From Sphingosinicella sp963974575 (GTDB lineage Bacteria > Pseudomonadota > Alphaproteobacteria > Sphingomonadales > Sphingomonadaceae), in contig NZ_CAXBBQ010000007.1 in assembly GCF_963974575.1 (NCBI RefSeq), positions 1 to 64,000 of the forward strand: DNA of 64,000 nt, given 5' to 3'. How positions within the stretch are numbered: the first letter of the stretch is position 1; each line of letters begins with the position of its first letter. The notes beneath the pieces were generated by a model, which ran no database searches, was not told the origin of the DNA, and worked only from the letters and a program-made list of their open reading frames with translations. The position numbers and the translations under genes were made by a program. Below are positions 26,080 through 34,709 of this stretch, piece after piece.

Positions 26080-26612
26080 GTCATCTTGCCGTTTATGCGG
26101 AGGACGCGCCCGAGCGCCCGCTTCTGGAAACCGCCGATCCCGACGAAATCGCGAAGACACTGGATGCGATCGGCGTGCGCTTCGAGCGCTGGCCGACGCG
26201 GGATGCCGGTGACGATACGCTCGCGGCCTATGCCGAGGAGATCGAGAGGCTGAAGGCGATCGGCGGCTATCAGGCCGTGGACGTGGCAAGCATGGTGCCC
26301 GACCATCCCGAACGCGCGGTGTTTCGGCAAAAATTCCTTTCGGAGCACCGCCACATGGAGGACGAGGTGCGCTTCTTCGTGGATGGTGAAGGCCTGTTCA
26401 CGCTCCACGAGGACGGGCGCGTGTTCAACATGCTGTGCACGAAGGGCGATCTCATCGCCGTGCCCGCCGGAATGCGGCACTGGTTCGACATGGGGCCGAC
26501 CCCGCGCTTCACGGCGATACGGTTGTTCATCGAGCCCGAAGGCTGGGTGGCGCACTTCACCGGCGACGATATCGCCGACCGCTTCCCGCGCCACGAGCCG
26601 GCGCTCGCCTGA
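26076..26612 (+). CDS. mtnD: Acireductone dioxygenase
   Basis: A 178-residue cupin enzyme. The metal ligands H91, H93, E97 and H135 (EHRHMEDEVRF and AGMRHWF) have the same spacing as in the Klebsiella enzyme. It oxidises the acireductone of methionine salvage to 4-methylthio-2-oxobutyrate and formate with iron, or takes the off-pathway route with nickel. The start at 26076 has GGAGGG upstream and overlaps mtnB. Formate made here could be removed by the formate dehydrogenase encoded 10 kb away. Confidence 0.94.
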   Translation: MSHLAVYAEDAPERPLLETADPDEIAKTLDAIGVRFERWPTRDAGDDTLAAYAEEIERLKAIGGYQAVDVASMVPDHPERAVFRQKFLSEHRHMEDEVRFFVDGEGLFTLHEDGRVFNMLCTKGDLIAVPAGMRHWFDMGPTPRFTAIRLFIEPEGWVAHFTGDDIADRFPRHEPALA

Positions 26613-27236
26613 ATGGTGAAAGCGGTCCTCACCGACATCGAAGGCACGACGAGCAGCATCGCTTTCGTGACCGACACGCTGTTCCCCTATGCGCGGGCAC
26701 GGCTGGCGGGCTGGATCGCGGCGCACGCCGACGAGGCCGCACCGATCCTGAAGGACGTGCCGGGCGACCCCGTGGAGACGCTGACGCGATGGATCGACGA
26801 GGATCGCAAGGAGACCGCGCTCAAGACGCTGCAGGGGCTGATCTGGGCGGAAGGCTATGCGGACGGTACGCTGAAGGGGCACGTCTATCCCGACGCCGCC
26901 GAGGCGCTGCGGCGCTGGCACGCTGAGGGGATCGGGCTCTATGTCTATTCGTCGGGATCGGTGGCGGCGCAGAAGCTGATCTTCGGGTACAGCAACGCGG
27001 GCGACCTGACGCCGCTGTTTTCCGGCTACTTCGACACCACGAGCGGGCCGAAGAAAGAGGCTGCGTCGTACCGGCGCATCGCTGCCGACATCGGGCTTTC
27101 AGTGCAGGATATCCTTTTCCTTTCCGACAGCGTGGCGGAAATCGACGCGGCGCGTGAGGCGGGCCTGAAAACCTGCCTCGTCGACCGGGAAACAGGCGCT
27201 GGCGATGTGGCTTCGTTCGCGGAGATTGTACTGTGA
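26613..27236 (+). CDS. mtnC: Enolase-phosphatase E1
   Basis: A 207-residue HAD-family protein with nucleophile D8 and acid/base E10 in LTDIEGTTSS, the YVYSSGSVAAQ motif II, the lysine in SGPKKEAASY, and LSDSVAEIDAA as motif IV. It enolises and dephosphorylates 2,3-diketo-5-methylthiopentyl-1-phosphate in methionine salvage. It starts directly after the mtnD stop, and its own stop overlaps the GTG start of mtnA. Confidence 0.94.
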   Translation: MVKAVLTDIEGTTSSIAFVTDTLFPYARARLAGWIAAHADEAAPILKDVPGDPVETLTRWIDEDRKETALKTLQGLIWAEGYADGTLKGHVYPDAAEALRRWHAEGIGLYVYSSGSVAAQKLIFGYSNAGDLTPLFSGYFDTTSGPKKEAASYRRIAADIGLSVQDILFLSDSVAEIDAAREAGLKTCLVDRETGAGDVASFAEIVL

Positions 27237-28288
27237 GGCTGGAGGGCGAACACTGCCGTTCGATCGCGCGCACCGCGGACGGCAAGGGCGCACGCATCCT
27301 CGATCAGCGCCGCCTGCCGTGGGAGGTCGTGTGGGTGGAGCTGCGCTCCGCCGCCGATGCGCAGCGCGCCATTCGCGAAATGTGGACGCGTGGGGCACCG
27401 CTGATCGGTGCGACGGCTGCCTATGGTTTCGCGATGGCGCTTGCCGAAGACGGGTCTGATGCGGCGCTGGACGCGGCTTACCACTTGCTTGCTGAAGCGC
27501 GGCCTACGGCGGTGAATTTGCGCTGGGCGCTCGATGAGGTGGCGAAGGCGGTGCGCCCGCTTCCGTCGGCGATGCGTGGTGAGGCAGCGTTCGCGCGCGC
27601 CGACGCGATGTGCGACGAGGATGTGGCGCTCAACCGGGCGATCGGTACGCACGGGCTCCAATTGCTGCGCGATCTCCATGCGCGGAATCCCGGCCGGACG
27701 CTCAATATCCTGACGCACTGCAATCCGGGCTGGCTCGCCACCGTGGACTACGGCACCGCGACCGCGCCGATCTATCTGGCGCAGGACGAAGGGCTGCCGG
27801 TGCATGTGTGGGTGGATGAGACGCGGCCGCGCAACCAGGGCGCGCTGCTCACCGCGTTCGAACTTGCCGGGCACGGCGTGCCGCACACGGTGATCGCCGA
27901 CAATACGGGCGGACTTCTGATGCAGCGCGGCGAGGTCGATCTGGTCGTGGTCGGCACCGACCGCGTCACCGCGAACGGCGACGTGTGCAACAAGATCGGT
28001 ACCTACCTGAAGGCGCTCGCCGCGCACGACAACGGTGTGCCGTTTTACGTGGCGCTGCCATACACAACGTTCGACCCTGCGACGCCCACCGGGGCGGACG
28101 TGCCCATCGAGGAGCGCGATCCCGACGAGCTTGCACTGCTGACCGGGCCCGGTGCGACCGGGCAGACGACCGTACGGGTAACGGCTTCGCCGGCCTACAA
28201 CCCGGCGTTCGACGTGACGCCCGCACGCCTTGTCACAGGCTTTATCACCGAACGGGGGCTGATCGCTCCGAGCGCACTTTCGTCCTGA
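27233..28288 (+). CDS. mtnA: Methylthioribose-1-phosphate isomerase
   Basis: A 351-residue member of the eIF2B-related isomerase family. The catalytic pair is C163 (THCNPG) and D243 (GTDRV), 80 residues apart as in the Bacillus enzyme; the substrate motif RGAPLIG is at 53-59. Start is GTG overlapping the mtnC stop. It converts methylthioribose-1-phosphate to methylthioribulose-1-phosphate, the entry step for the operon. Neither mtnP nor mtnK is in this window, so the supply of substrate is encoded elsewhere. Confidence 0.93.
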   Translation: MRLEGEHCRSIARTADGKGARILDQRRLPWEVVWVELRSAADAQRAIREMWTRGAPLIGATAAYGFAMALAEDGSDAALDAAYHLLAEARPTAVNLRWALDEVAKAVRPLPSAMRGEAAFARADAMCDEDVALNRAIGTHGLQLLRDLHARNPGRTLNILTHCNPGWLATVDYGTATAPIYLAQDEGLPVHVWVDETRPRNQGALLTAFELAGHGVPHTVIADNTGGLLMQRGEVDLVVVGTDRVTANGDVCNKIGTYLKALAAHDNGVPFYVALPYTTFDPATPTGADVPIEERDPDELALLTGPGATGQTTVRVTASPAYNPAFDVTPARLVTGFITERGLIAPSALSS

Positions 28289-28359
28289 CGCATCTGAGGG
28301 AACGCCTTCTGCAGGAGAGCGTTTTCACATTGAGCATCCGCGAATGGAGGACCAGTGCC

Positions 28360-28647
28360 ATGTATGGAACAGCAGTGCGCGAAAACGCGCGAAACAATGC
28401 AGGGCTGATCGGGATTGCCGCGGGCCTCGGCGCCGCAGCGGCCTTCGCCGGTTGGAAGTTGCTGCGCGGCAGGAAATCGTCCGAGAGCGCGCCCGCCTTT
28501 GCGAAGGGAGAGGCCGAACCGGAAAACACGAATCCGACGCGTTCAGCCGGCCATGAGTCTATGCGCGACAAACCCACTGACAAATGGGACAAGGTCGATC
28601 AGGCGGTCGACGAGTCCTTCCCGGCGAGTGACCCGCCCGCTTATTGA
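28360..28647 (+). CDS. Small single-span membrane protein with DESFPASDPPA tail
   Basis: A 95-residue protein with a good ribosome site (TGGAGG). A hydrophobic Gly/Ala-rich helix at about residues 14-32 is followed by a charged linker and the C-terminal motif VDESFPASDPPAY. This short motif is seen at the ends of many small bacterial proteins of unknown role. It lies 72 bp after mtnA and 73 bp before the M19-fold gene, so it may be an independent or read-through unit. Function not known. Confidence 0.7.
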   Translation: MYGTAVRENARNNAGLIGIAAGLGAAAAFAGWKLLRGRKSSESAPAFAKGEAEPENTNPTRSAGHESMRDKPTDKWDKVDQAVDESFPASDPPAY

Positions 28648-28719
28648 TTGATCTCGTAACGCTTTACGCGTTGTGTTCGCCATGCTCTATCGGCGGCGGG
28701 CGCAACGCGGGAGCGGGGA

Positions 28720-29880
28720 ATGGTTTCAAGTTTCAACCGGCGTGAATTGCTCGCGGTCGGTAGCGCGGGCGCTGCACTCTTCGCGGCCGGCCCGATCTTT
28801 GCGGCGGAAAAGGGGGTGCGCTCCAACACCATCGTGGTGAATGCGCTTGGCGGCCTTTACAATCCGAATGTCGAACCAGCGGAGAAAACCGAAGCCTCCG
28901 GATGGACATCCACCGATGCCGTGATCGATCGGCGCGTGATCGTTGATGCGCGCGCCTCCGGCCTCACCGCTGTCAATCTCACCCTTGGGCATGTGTTCGG
29001 CCCGAAGGAGCCTTTCGAGCAGACGGTGCGCGAGATCGCGCACTGGGACGCGGTGGCGCGCCGCTATCCGAACGATCTCCTGAAGATCGAAAGTGCGGAC
29101 GACATTCTGCGCGCCAAACGCGAAAACCGCATCGGGCTCATCTACGGTTTCCAGAACACGACGATGCTGGGCAGCGATGCGAGCCGCGCCGACGTGTTTG
29201 CCGATCTCGGCGTCAGGATCATTCAGCTTACCTATAATCCGGCAAATGCAGTGGGCGACGGCTCCATGGCGCCGGAAAACCGGGGGCTGACGCCATTCGG
29301 GCGCGAGGTCGTGGAGCGGTTGAATGCGAACCGCGTGATGGTCGATCTGTCGCACAGCGGGGAAAGAACCTGCCTCGAAGCCGCGCGTGTTTCGAAGCAG
29401 CCGATTTCGATCAACCACACGGGATGCCGTGCGCTCACCGACATGCCGCGCAACAAGACCGATGCGGAGCTTCGTCTGGTCGCGGAACGGGGCGGGTTCG
29501 TTGGCATCTATTTCATGCCGTTCCTCAATCCGACGAGCAAGGCGACCGCCGATGATGTGGTGGCGCATATCGAGCACGCTGTGAATGTGTGCGGCGAGGA
29601 CCATGTCGGCATCGGCACCGATGGCGGCATCACCATGATCGACGATCTGGGTGCCTACAAGGCGAAAATCGCAAAGGAAATCGCAGACCGGCGCGCGGCG
29701 GGCATCGGCGCGAAGGGAGAGAACCCCGACACGCTGCCCTTCGTGATCGACCTGCGCGGACCTTCGCAGTTCCACGATCTCGCGGACCGCCTGCGGCGGC
29801 GCGGACATTCAGAAGCCCGCATCGAGAAGATCCTCGGCGCGAATTTCGTCGCCTATGCAAAGCGCGTGTGGGGCGCATAG
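28720..29880 (+). CDS. M19 (membrane dipeptidase)-fold exported protein, atypical metal site
   Basis: A 386-residue protein with a Tat-like leader (NRRELLAVGSAGAALFAAG). The fold is that of peptidase family M19 (renal/L,D-dipeptidase): DLSHSG with H212, the INHTGCRAL segment with H233, and GIGTDGG near residue 306 correspond to family metal-site and catalytic positions. However, the usual N-terminal HxD is replaced by NALGG (about 41-45) and the bridging Glu by Q145 (GFQN). It may bind one metal or act on another substrate. It heads an operon with a BASS transporter and an OCD-family enzyme. A paralogue with the same losses lies at 60757-61905. Confidence 0.82.
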   Translation: MVSSFNRRELLAVGSAGAALFAAGPIFAAEKGVRSNTIVVNALGGLYNPNVEPAEKTEASGWTSTDAVIDRRVIVDARASGLTAVNLTLGHVFGPKEPFEQTVREIAHWDAVARRYPNDLLKIESADDILRAKRENRIGLIYGFQNTTMLGSDASRADVFADLGVRIIQLTYNPANAVGDGSMAPENRGLTPFGREVVERLNANRVMVDLSHSGERTCLEAARVSKQPISINHTGCRALTDMPRNKTDAELRLVAERGGFVGIYFMPFLNPTSKATADDVVAHIEHAVNVCGEDHVGIGTDGGITMIDDLGAYKAKIAKEIADRRAAGIGAKGENPDTLPFVIDLRGPSQFHDLADRLRRRGHSEARIEKILGANFVAYAKRVWGA

Positions 29881-29901
29881 AGAGACGCCGGGGGAAATTC
29901 C

Positions 29902-30783
29902 ATGTCTGACGCGATGATCGCTTTCATCAACACGACCTTCGTGCCCGTGGGGTTGATGCTCATCATGTTCAGCATGGGGCTGACCTTGCGGCTCGGCGAT
30001 TTCGGGCAGGTGTTCCGGGATGGCCGCGCGCCGCTTGCCGGGCTCGCCGGCCAGCTTCTGGCAATGCCGCTGCTCGGCCTTGCCATCGGAATCCTGTTTG
30101 GCCTGCCGCCGGAACTGGCGCTCGGCGTCTTCATTCTCGGCATCTGCCCGGCGGGCACGACATCCAACGCGCTGACCTTCATTGCGCGCGGAAACGTGGC
30201 GCTGGCGGTCGTGCTGACGGCGTTGTCGAGCATCGTGACCGTATTTTCGATTCCCGTGTTGCTGCAATGGGGGCTGCGCCACTTCGGGCTCGAGGGCACC
30301 GTGCCCGCGCTTTCCGTGGTGGACACGATGCTGCAGCTGGCGCGGATCACGGTGCTGCCCGTGGCCGTCGGGATGCTCGTTTGCCGGTTTGCGCCGGCCG
30401 CCGCGCGGAAGATGAGCGGCTGGCTGCGGCCCGTTTCGATGATCGTGCTGTTCGGCGTTATTGCCTTTGCCGTCGGTGTCAGCGCCGAGATGGTGCTCGC
30501 GAACCTGCTGAGCGCCGGCCCCGCCGTCTGGACGATGAACATCGCCGCGATGGCGGTGGGTCTTGGCATCGGCCGTGCGTGCGGCGTCGGTAGCCGGGAT
30601 GCCATGACGCTGGCCATCGAGGTCGGCGTGCAAAACGTAACGCTCGCCACCTTCCTCACCCTCACTGTGCTCGGCAGCCTGCCGCTTGCCGTCACCCAGA
30701 ATATCTACGGAGTCGCCATGATCCTGAACGCTGTGCTTCTCGTCCGCTGGTTTCGCGTGCGTCTCGCCGGAGACGCCGCATGA
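29902..30783 (+). CDS. BASS-family (bile acid:sodium symporter-like) transporter
   Basis: A 293-residue inner-membrane protein with about nine to ten predicted helices and the BASS-family core FILGICPAGTTSNALTFIARG and VEVGVQNVTLA-like crossover motif (EVGVQNVTLATFL). Substrates in this family include bile acids, pantoate and 2-oxoacids; none can be assigned here. It starts 21 bp after the M19-fold gene and its stop overlaps the next start as ATGA. A role in importing a product of the exported M19 protein is plausible by context only. Confidence 0.88.
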   Translation: MSDAMIAFINTTFVPVGLMLIMFSMGLTLRLGDFGQVFRDGRAPLAGLAGQLLAMPLLGLAIGILFGLPPELALGVFILGICPAGTTSNALTFIARGNVALAVVLTALSSIVTVFSIPVLLQWGLRHFGLEGTVPALSVVDTMLQLARITVLPVAVGMLVCRFAPAAARKMSGWLRPVSMIVLFGVIAFAVGVSAEMVLANLLSAGPAVWTMNIAAMAVGLGIGRACGVGSRDAMTLAIEVGVQNVTLATFLTLTVLGSLPLAVTQNIYGVAMILNAVLLVRWFRVRLAGDAA

Positions 30784-31763
30784 GCGCGCCGCTGATGATC
30801 GTCGGCGCCGCCGACACCGAGCGCCTGCTCGGCTATGAAGACTGCATCCGGCTGGTGCGCGAGGCGATGGCGGCGCTTTCGCGGGGCGAGACGCGGCAGC
30901 CGCTCCGCAACATCGTTGACCTCGATGGCGGAAACGCCTTCGGCGTGATGCCGGGCGCAATGCTGGGCGGCACGTTCGGCGCCAAGATCGTGAGCGTCTA
31001 TCCGGGCAATTTTGCGCTCGGCAAGCACTCGCACCAAGGCATCGTCGTGCTGTTCGAGCCCGATGGCGGCGCGCCGGTCGCGATCATCGACGGCAGTATC
31101 GTCACGGCGATCCGCACGGCGGCTGCGTCTGCTGCGGCAACCGATGCGCTTGCGCGGCCGGGCCCGTCGCGGCTCGCGATTCTCGGGTACGGCGAGCAGG
31201 CATGGCGGCACGCCGCGGCGGTGCGCTGCGTGCGGCCGATCACCGGTGTCAGCGTGTGGGGGCGCTCCGCGGAGCAGGCGGATCGGTTCGCGCTGCGCGT
31301 GCGGGAGACGCTTGGCCTTGATGCGCAGGCGGCGCCCGATGTGGCGAGCGCCGTTCGCGATGCGGACATCATCTGCACGACGACGGCGGCGGCTGAGCCA
31401 ATCCTTGCGCTTGCCGATGTGAAGCCGGGCACGCACATCAACGTCGTCGGATCGAGCCGCGCCGGGCCGGCCGAGATCGCGAACGACCTCGTCGCGGCGT
31501 CGCGCTTCATCGCCGACTACCGGCCGGGCGTGCTCGCGCAGGGCGCCGAGTTCCTGAACGCGAAGGCGGCGGGCGTTGTGGACGATGCGCATGTCGTCGG
31601 CGAAATCGGCGAGGTGTTCGGCGGGACGCTCGCGGGACGTACAGGCGGCGATGAAATCACGATCTACAAGTCGCTTGGCCACATCGTGCAGGATCTCGTG
31701 GCGGGCTGGCACGTCTTCGAGCAGGCGAAAAAGCTCGGCCTCGGGACCACGGCGGCGCTCTAG
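30780..31763 (+). CDS. Ornithine cyclodeaminase/mu-crystallin family enzyme
   Basis: A 327-residue Rossmann-fold protein of the OCD/mu-crystallin family: the N-terminal dimer/substrate part contains LRNIVDLDGGNAFGVMPG and GTFGAKIVSVYPGN, the nucleotide-binding glycine motif is LAILGYGEQAWRHA (about 133-146), and DADIICTTTAA follows. Members include ornithine cyclodeaminase, alanine dehydrogenase and ketimine reductases. In this operon it may act on an amino acid or imine released from peptides cleaved by the M19-fold protein; substrate not determined. Its stop overlaps the hrpB stop on the other strand at CTAG. Confidence 0.88.
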   Translation: MSAPLMIVGAADTERLLGYEDCIRLVREAMAALSRGETRQPLRNIVDLDGGNAFGVMPGAMLGGTFGAKIVSVYPGNFALGKHSHQGIVVLFEPDGGAPVAIIDGSIVTAIRTAAASAAATDALARPGPSRLAILGYGEQAWRHAAAVRCVRPITGVSVWGRSAEQADRFALRVRETLGLDAQAAPDVASAVRDADIICTTTAAAEPILALADVKPGTHINVVGSSRAGPAEIANDLVAASRFIADYRPGVLAQGAEFLNAKAAGVVDDAHVVGEIGEVFGGTLAGRTGGDEITIYKSLGHIVQDLVAGWHVFEQAKKLGLGTTAAL

Positions 31764-34201
31764 CGGGCGTCTGCGCGCTTGGTGCGGAGCGTCGGCGCGG
31801 CGGCGGCCGGGTCGTCCGGCCACGGGTGCCGGGGATAGCGTCCGCGCATTTCCTTGGCGACCGCCGCCCAGCTTCCCGACCAGAAACCGGGCAGGTCTTT
31901 CGTCGTCTGGATCGGGCGGCCTGCGGGTGAGGTGAGGCGCAGCACGAGCGGTACGGTCCCCGCGATCACGGGGTGCGCGGCGAGGCCGAAGAGCGCCTGC
32001 ACGCGAAGTTCGACCGCCGGGCCACCTTCCGCCGCATAGTCGATGGCGTGGTGGCTGCCGAGCGGTGAGACGAAGGCTTCGGGGGCGAGGCGGTCGACGG
32101 CGGTCTTGCCGGCCCAGCCGAGGCGGGCCTCCAGCATGTGGGTGAGCGCGGACACGCTGACGGCGGCGAGTGCGCGTTTGCCTTCGAGGAGCAGCGGGAG
32201 CCAGTCGTCGATGTCCGCGGCAAGCGCGTCGTCGCTGATGTCCGCGATCGAAGGATCGACGCGGCGCGCGAACGTTGTGCGGCGTTGCAGTGCGCGAGCA
32301 TGCTCCGAAAAGGGCAATGCCGCGACGCCGGCCTTGCGCGCGGCGTCCAGAAGCGCGGCGGTGACGGCGGCGGGATCGGGGCTGTCGTCCTGCCCGGACG
32401 ACAAAGCGAGGCTGCCGAGGCGGCGGTCGCGCGTCGCGAGGATGCCGCCCGCGCCGTCGGCGCGGACGCGGCGGACGGTTTCGATGCGGTCCGCGAACAG
32501 CGATTCGATGAGATCGGGCGCAATGGCGGACGCGGCGAGGATGCGGGCACCCGAGGCCGCGCCCTGCACGTCGGCGATGGCGAGGTAGGTCTGCGCGGCA
32601 AGCGGCGAGGCTGGATCGAGCCGGAATCCGCGCCCGCCGGACGAGGCCCAGTCCTCGCCGCTGCTGCCGCGCCGCTTCGCGATGCGGTCGGGGAAGGCGA
32701 GCGCGATGCACGCGGCGACGGGGCCTTCACTGTCCTTGGCGCCGTCACCCCCCGCCATGCGCTGCCAGCGTCCGGCAAGGCCGCGTGCAGCGTCGGCGCG
32801 GGTGCCGCGCTCGCGGCGCCAGCGGGCAAGGCGGTTTTCGATATCCACATCGTTCCCGCCGAGACCGCGCTCCGACAGAAGTACCGCAACCTCGGCAGCG
32901 GTCTTGCCCCAGCCGCGCTGGGCGGCGGCGAGCATCATGTGTGCGAGGCGCGGGGGCAGCGGCAGTTCGGCGATGCGGCGGCCGTGCGGTGTCGGGCGGT
33001 TCTCCGTGTCGAGCGCGTCCAGCAGTCGCAGGCGTTCGCGGGCTTCGGCAACGGCTGCTGCGGGCGGAGGGTCGAGCCACCGCAGCGATGCCGGATCGGC
33101 GGCGCCCCAGATCGCGCAGTCGAGAACGAGCGCGGAGAGATCGGCTTCGAGGATTTCGGGCGGGTCGAACGCCGGCATTCCCGCCGTCGCAGCCTCTTCC
33201 CACAGACGGTAGCACACGCCCGGCGCCTGTCGCGCGGCGCGGCCCGCGCGCTGCGTGACGGCGGCCTGGCTGGCACGTTCGGTGACGAGGCGCGTCATGC
33301 CGCCGCCGCGATCGTAGCGGGCGCGGCGGGCGAGCCCCGAATCGACGACGATACGGACGCCGTCGATGGTGAGGCTGGTTTCGGCGATGCTGGTTGCGAG
33401 CACCACCTTGCGTGACCCCGCGCCCTTGCGGATCGCGGCGCGCTGCGCGGCGGGATCGAGGCTGCCGTGCAGGCGGTGGAGCGTGATGCCGGGGAGCCCC
33501 TCCAGCCGCTCGGCGGTGCGCACGATCTCCGCGACACCGGGCAGGAAGGCGAGGAGGTCGCCGTCCGCCTCCGCGAGCGCGCGGCGAATGGCCGGGGCCA
33601 TCGCATCCTCGATGCGCTGCTCGGCGCTGCGGCCGAGATAGCGGATATCGAGCGCATGGCTGCGGCCTTCGCTTTCGATGACGGGGGCGCCGTCCAGCAG
33701 TTTAGAAAAGCGCGCGCCGTCGAGCGTTGCCGACATGGGCAGGATGCGAAGGTCGGGGCGAAGCGCGCCCTGTGCGTCGAGCGCGAGCGCGAGGCCGAAA
33801 TCGCTATCGAGGCTGCGCTCGTGGATTTCGTCGAACAGCACGGCGGAGATGCCCGCGAGTTCGGGATCGGCCTGGATGCGGTTGCGGAAGATACCCTCGG
33901 TGAGAACGAGGATGCGCGTGTCCTTGCCGTGCTTGCTGTCGAGCCGTGTTGCATAGCCGATCGTCTTGCCGACGGGTTCGCCCGCGACCTCCGCCATGCG
34001 TTCGGCGGCGGCGCGCGCGGCGAGACGGCGCGGGGAGAGCAGGAAAATCTGACCCGTGCACCACGGCTCGCCGATAAGCGCGGGCGCCACTGCCGTGGTC
34101 TTGCCCGCGCCCGGCGGCGCGACGAGCACAGCGGACGCACGCGCACGCAGTGCCGCGAGCAGTGCGGGGAGAACGGCGTGGATGGGCAGGCTGTCGCTCA
34201 C
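31760..34201 (-). CDS. hrpB: ATP-dependent helicase HrpB
   Basis: An 813-residue DEAH-type helicase. Walker A GAGKTT is at 31-36, the DEIH box at 124-127, SATLDG is motif III, and QRAGRAAR is motif VI. The HrpB C-terminal domain with PLGSHHAIDYA and the final LPGFWSGSW...KEMRGRYPRHPWPDDP signature is intact. The start is GTG. HrpB is a widespread RNA-helicase-like protein of poorly defined role. It stands alone between convergent and co-directional unrelated genes. Confidence 0.94.
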   Translation of the reverse strand: MSDSLPIHAVLPALLAALRARASAVLVAPPGAGKTTAVAPALIGEPWCTGQIFLLSPRRLAARAAAERMAEVAGEPVGKTIGYATRLDSKHGKDTRILVLTEGIFRNRIQADPELAGISAVLFDEIHERSLDSDFGLALALDAQGALRPDLRILPMSATLDGARFSKLLDGAPVIESEGRSHALDIRYLGRSAEQRIEDAMAPAIRRALAEADGDLLAFLPGVAEIVRTAERLEGLPGITLHRLHGSLDPAAQRAAIRKGAGSRKVVLATSIAETSLTIDGVRIVVDSGLARRARYDRGGGMTRLVTERASQAAVTQRAGRAARQAPGVCYRLWEEAATAGMPAFDPPEILEADLSALVLDCAIWGAADPASLRWLDPPPAAAVAEARERLRLLDALDTENRPTPHGRRIAELPLPPRLAHMMLAAAQRGWGKTAAEVAVLLSERGLGGNDVDIENRLARWRRERGTRADAARGLAGRWQRMAGGDGAKDSEGPVAACIALAFPDRIAKRRGSSGEDWASSGGRGFRLDPASPLAAQTYLAIADVQGAASGARILAASAIAPDLIESLFADRIETVRRVRADGAGGILATRDRRLGSLALSSGQDDSPDPAAVTAALLDAARKAGVAALPFSEHARALQRRTTFARRVDPSIADISDDALAADIDDWLPLLLEGKRALAAVSVSALTHMLEARLGWAGKTAVDRLAPEAFVSPLGSHHAIDYAAEGGPAVELRVQALFGLAAHPVIAGTVPLVLRLTSPAGRPIQTTKDLPGFWSGSWAAVAKEMRGRYPRHPWPDDPAAAAPTLRTKRADAR

Positions 34202-34217
34202 GCCTGCCCTTTAAGAG

Positions 34218-34646
34218 TCAGACGAGCGCCGCGTCGAGCGTGATCTCGGCGTTCATCAGTTTCGAGACCGGGCAGTTCGCCTTGGCCTTGGCGGCAAGCT
34301 CCTGAAACGCCGCGTCGTCCGTGCCGGGGATCTTCGCCTCCAGCTTCAGGTGAACGGCGGTGATCGTAAAGCCGCTGTCCAGCTTTTCGAGCGTCACCGT
34401 GGCTGTCGTGTCCATGCTCTCAGCCGTCAGCTCCGCCTCTCCGAGGATCAGCGACAGCGCCATTGTGAAGCAGCCCGCGTGCGCCGCGCCAATCAGCTCT
34501 TCAGGGTTCGTGCCGGGCACGCCTTCGAAGCGCATCGCGAAGCCGTAGGGGCGCTTGTCGAGTGCGCCGCTCTGTGTGGAGATGCTGCCGCGGCCATCCT
34601 TGAGGCCGCCTTCCCAATGCGCGGAACCCTTGCGATCGATCTTCAT
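34218..34646 (-). CDS. osmC: OsmC-type organic hydroperoxide reductase
   Basis: A 142-residue OsmC/Ohr-family peroxidase. The two redox cysteines lie in AAHAGCFTM (C59) and ANCPVSK (C124 region), and the N-terminal GSISTQSGALDKRPYGF matches OsmC rather than Ohr. It reduces organic hydroperoxides in the cytoplasm. A strong AGGAG site precedes the ATG. It begins just upstream of hrpB on the same strand. Confidence 0.93.
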   Translation of the reverse strand: MKIDRKGSAHWEGGLKDGRGSISTQSGALDKRPYGFAMRFEGVPGTNPEELIGAAHAGCFTMALSLILGEAELTAESMDTTATVTLEKLDSGFTITAVHLKLEAKIPGTDDAAFQELAAKAKANCPVSKLMNAEITLDAALV

Positions 34647-34709
34647 GGCCTGCTCCTGCTGATGGAAGGCCGGGAGGCTATGGAGTTTCGGGCGGTGAGT
34701 CCACCGGGG

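Noticed and set aside
31760..31763. CTAG stop-codon overlap between convergent genes (also at 3725-3728) as a regulatory signal
   Set aside because: Two convergent genes sharing CTAG as both stops is a compact-genome coincidence without hairpin structure.
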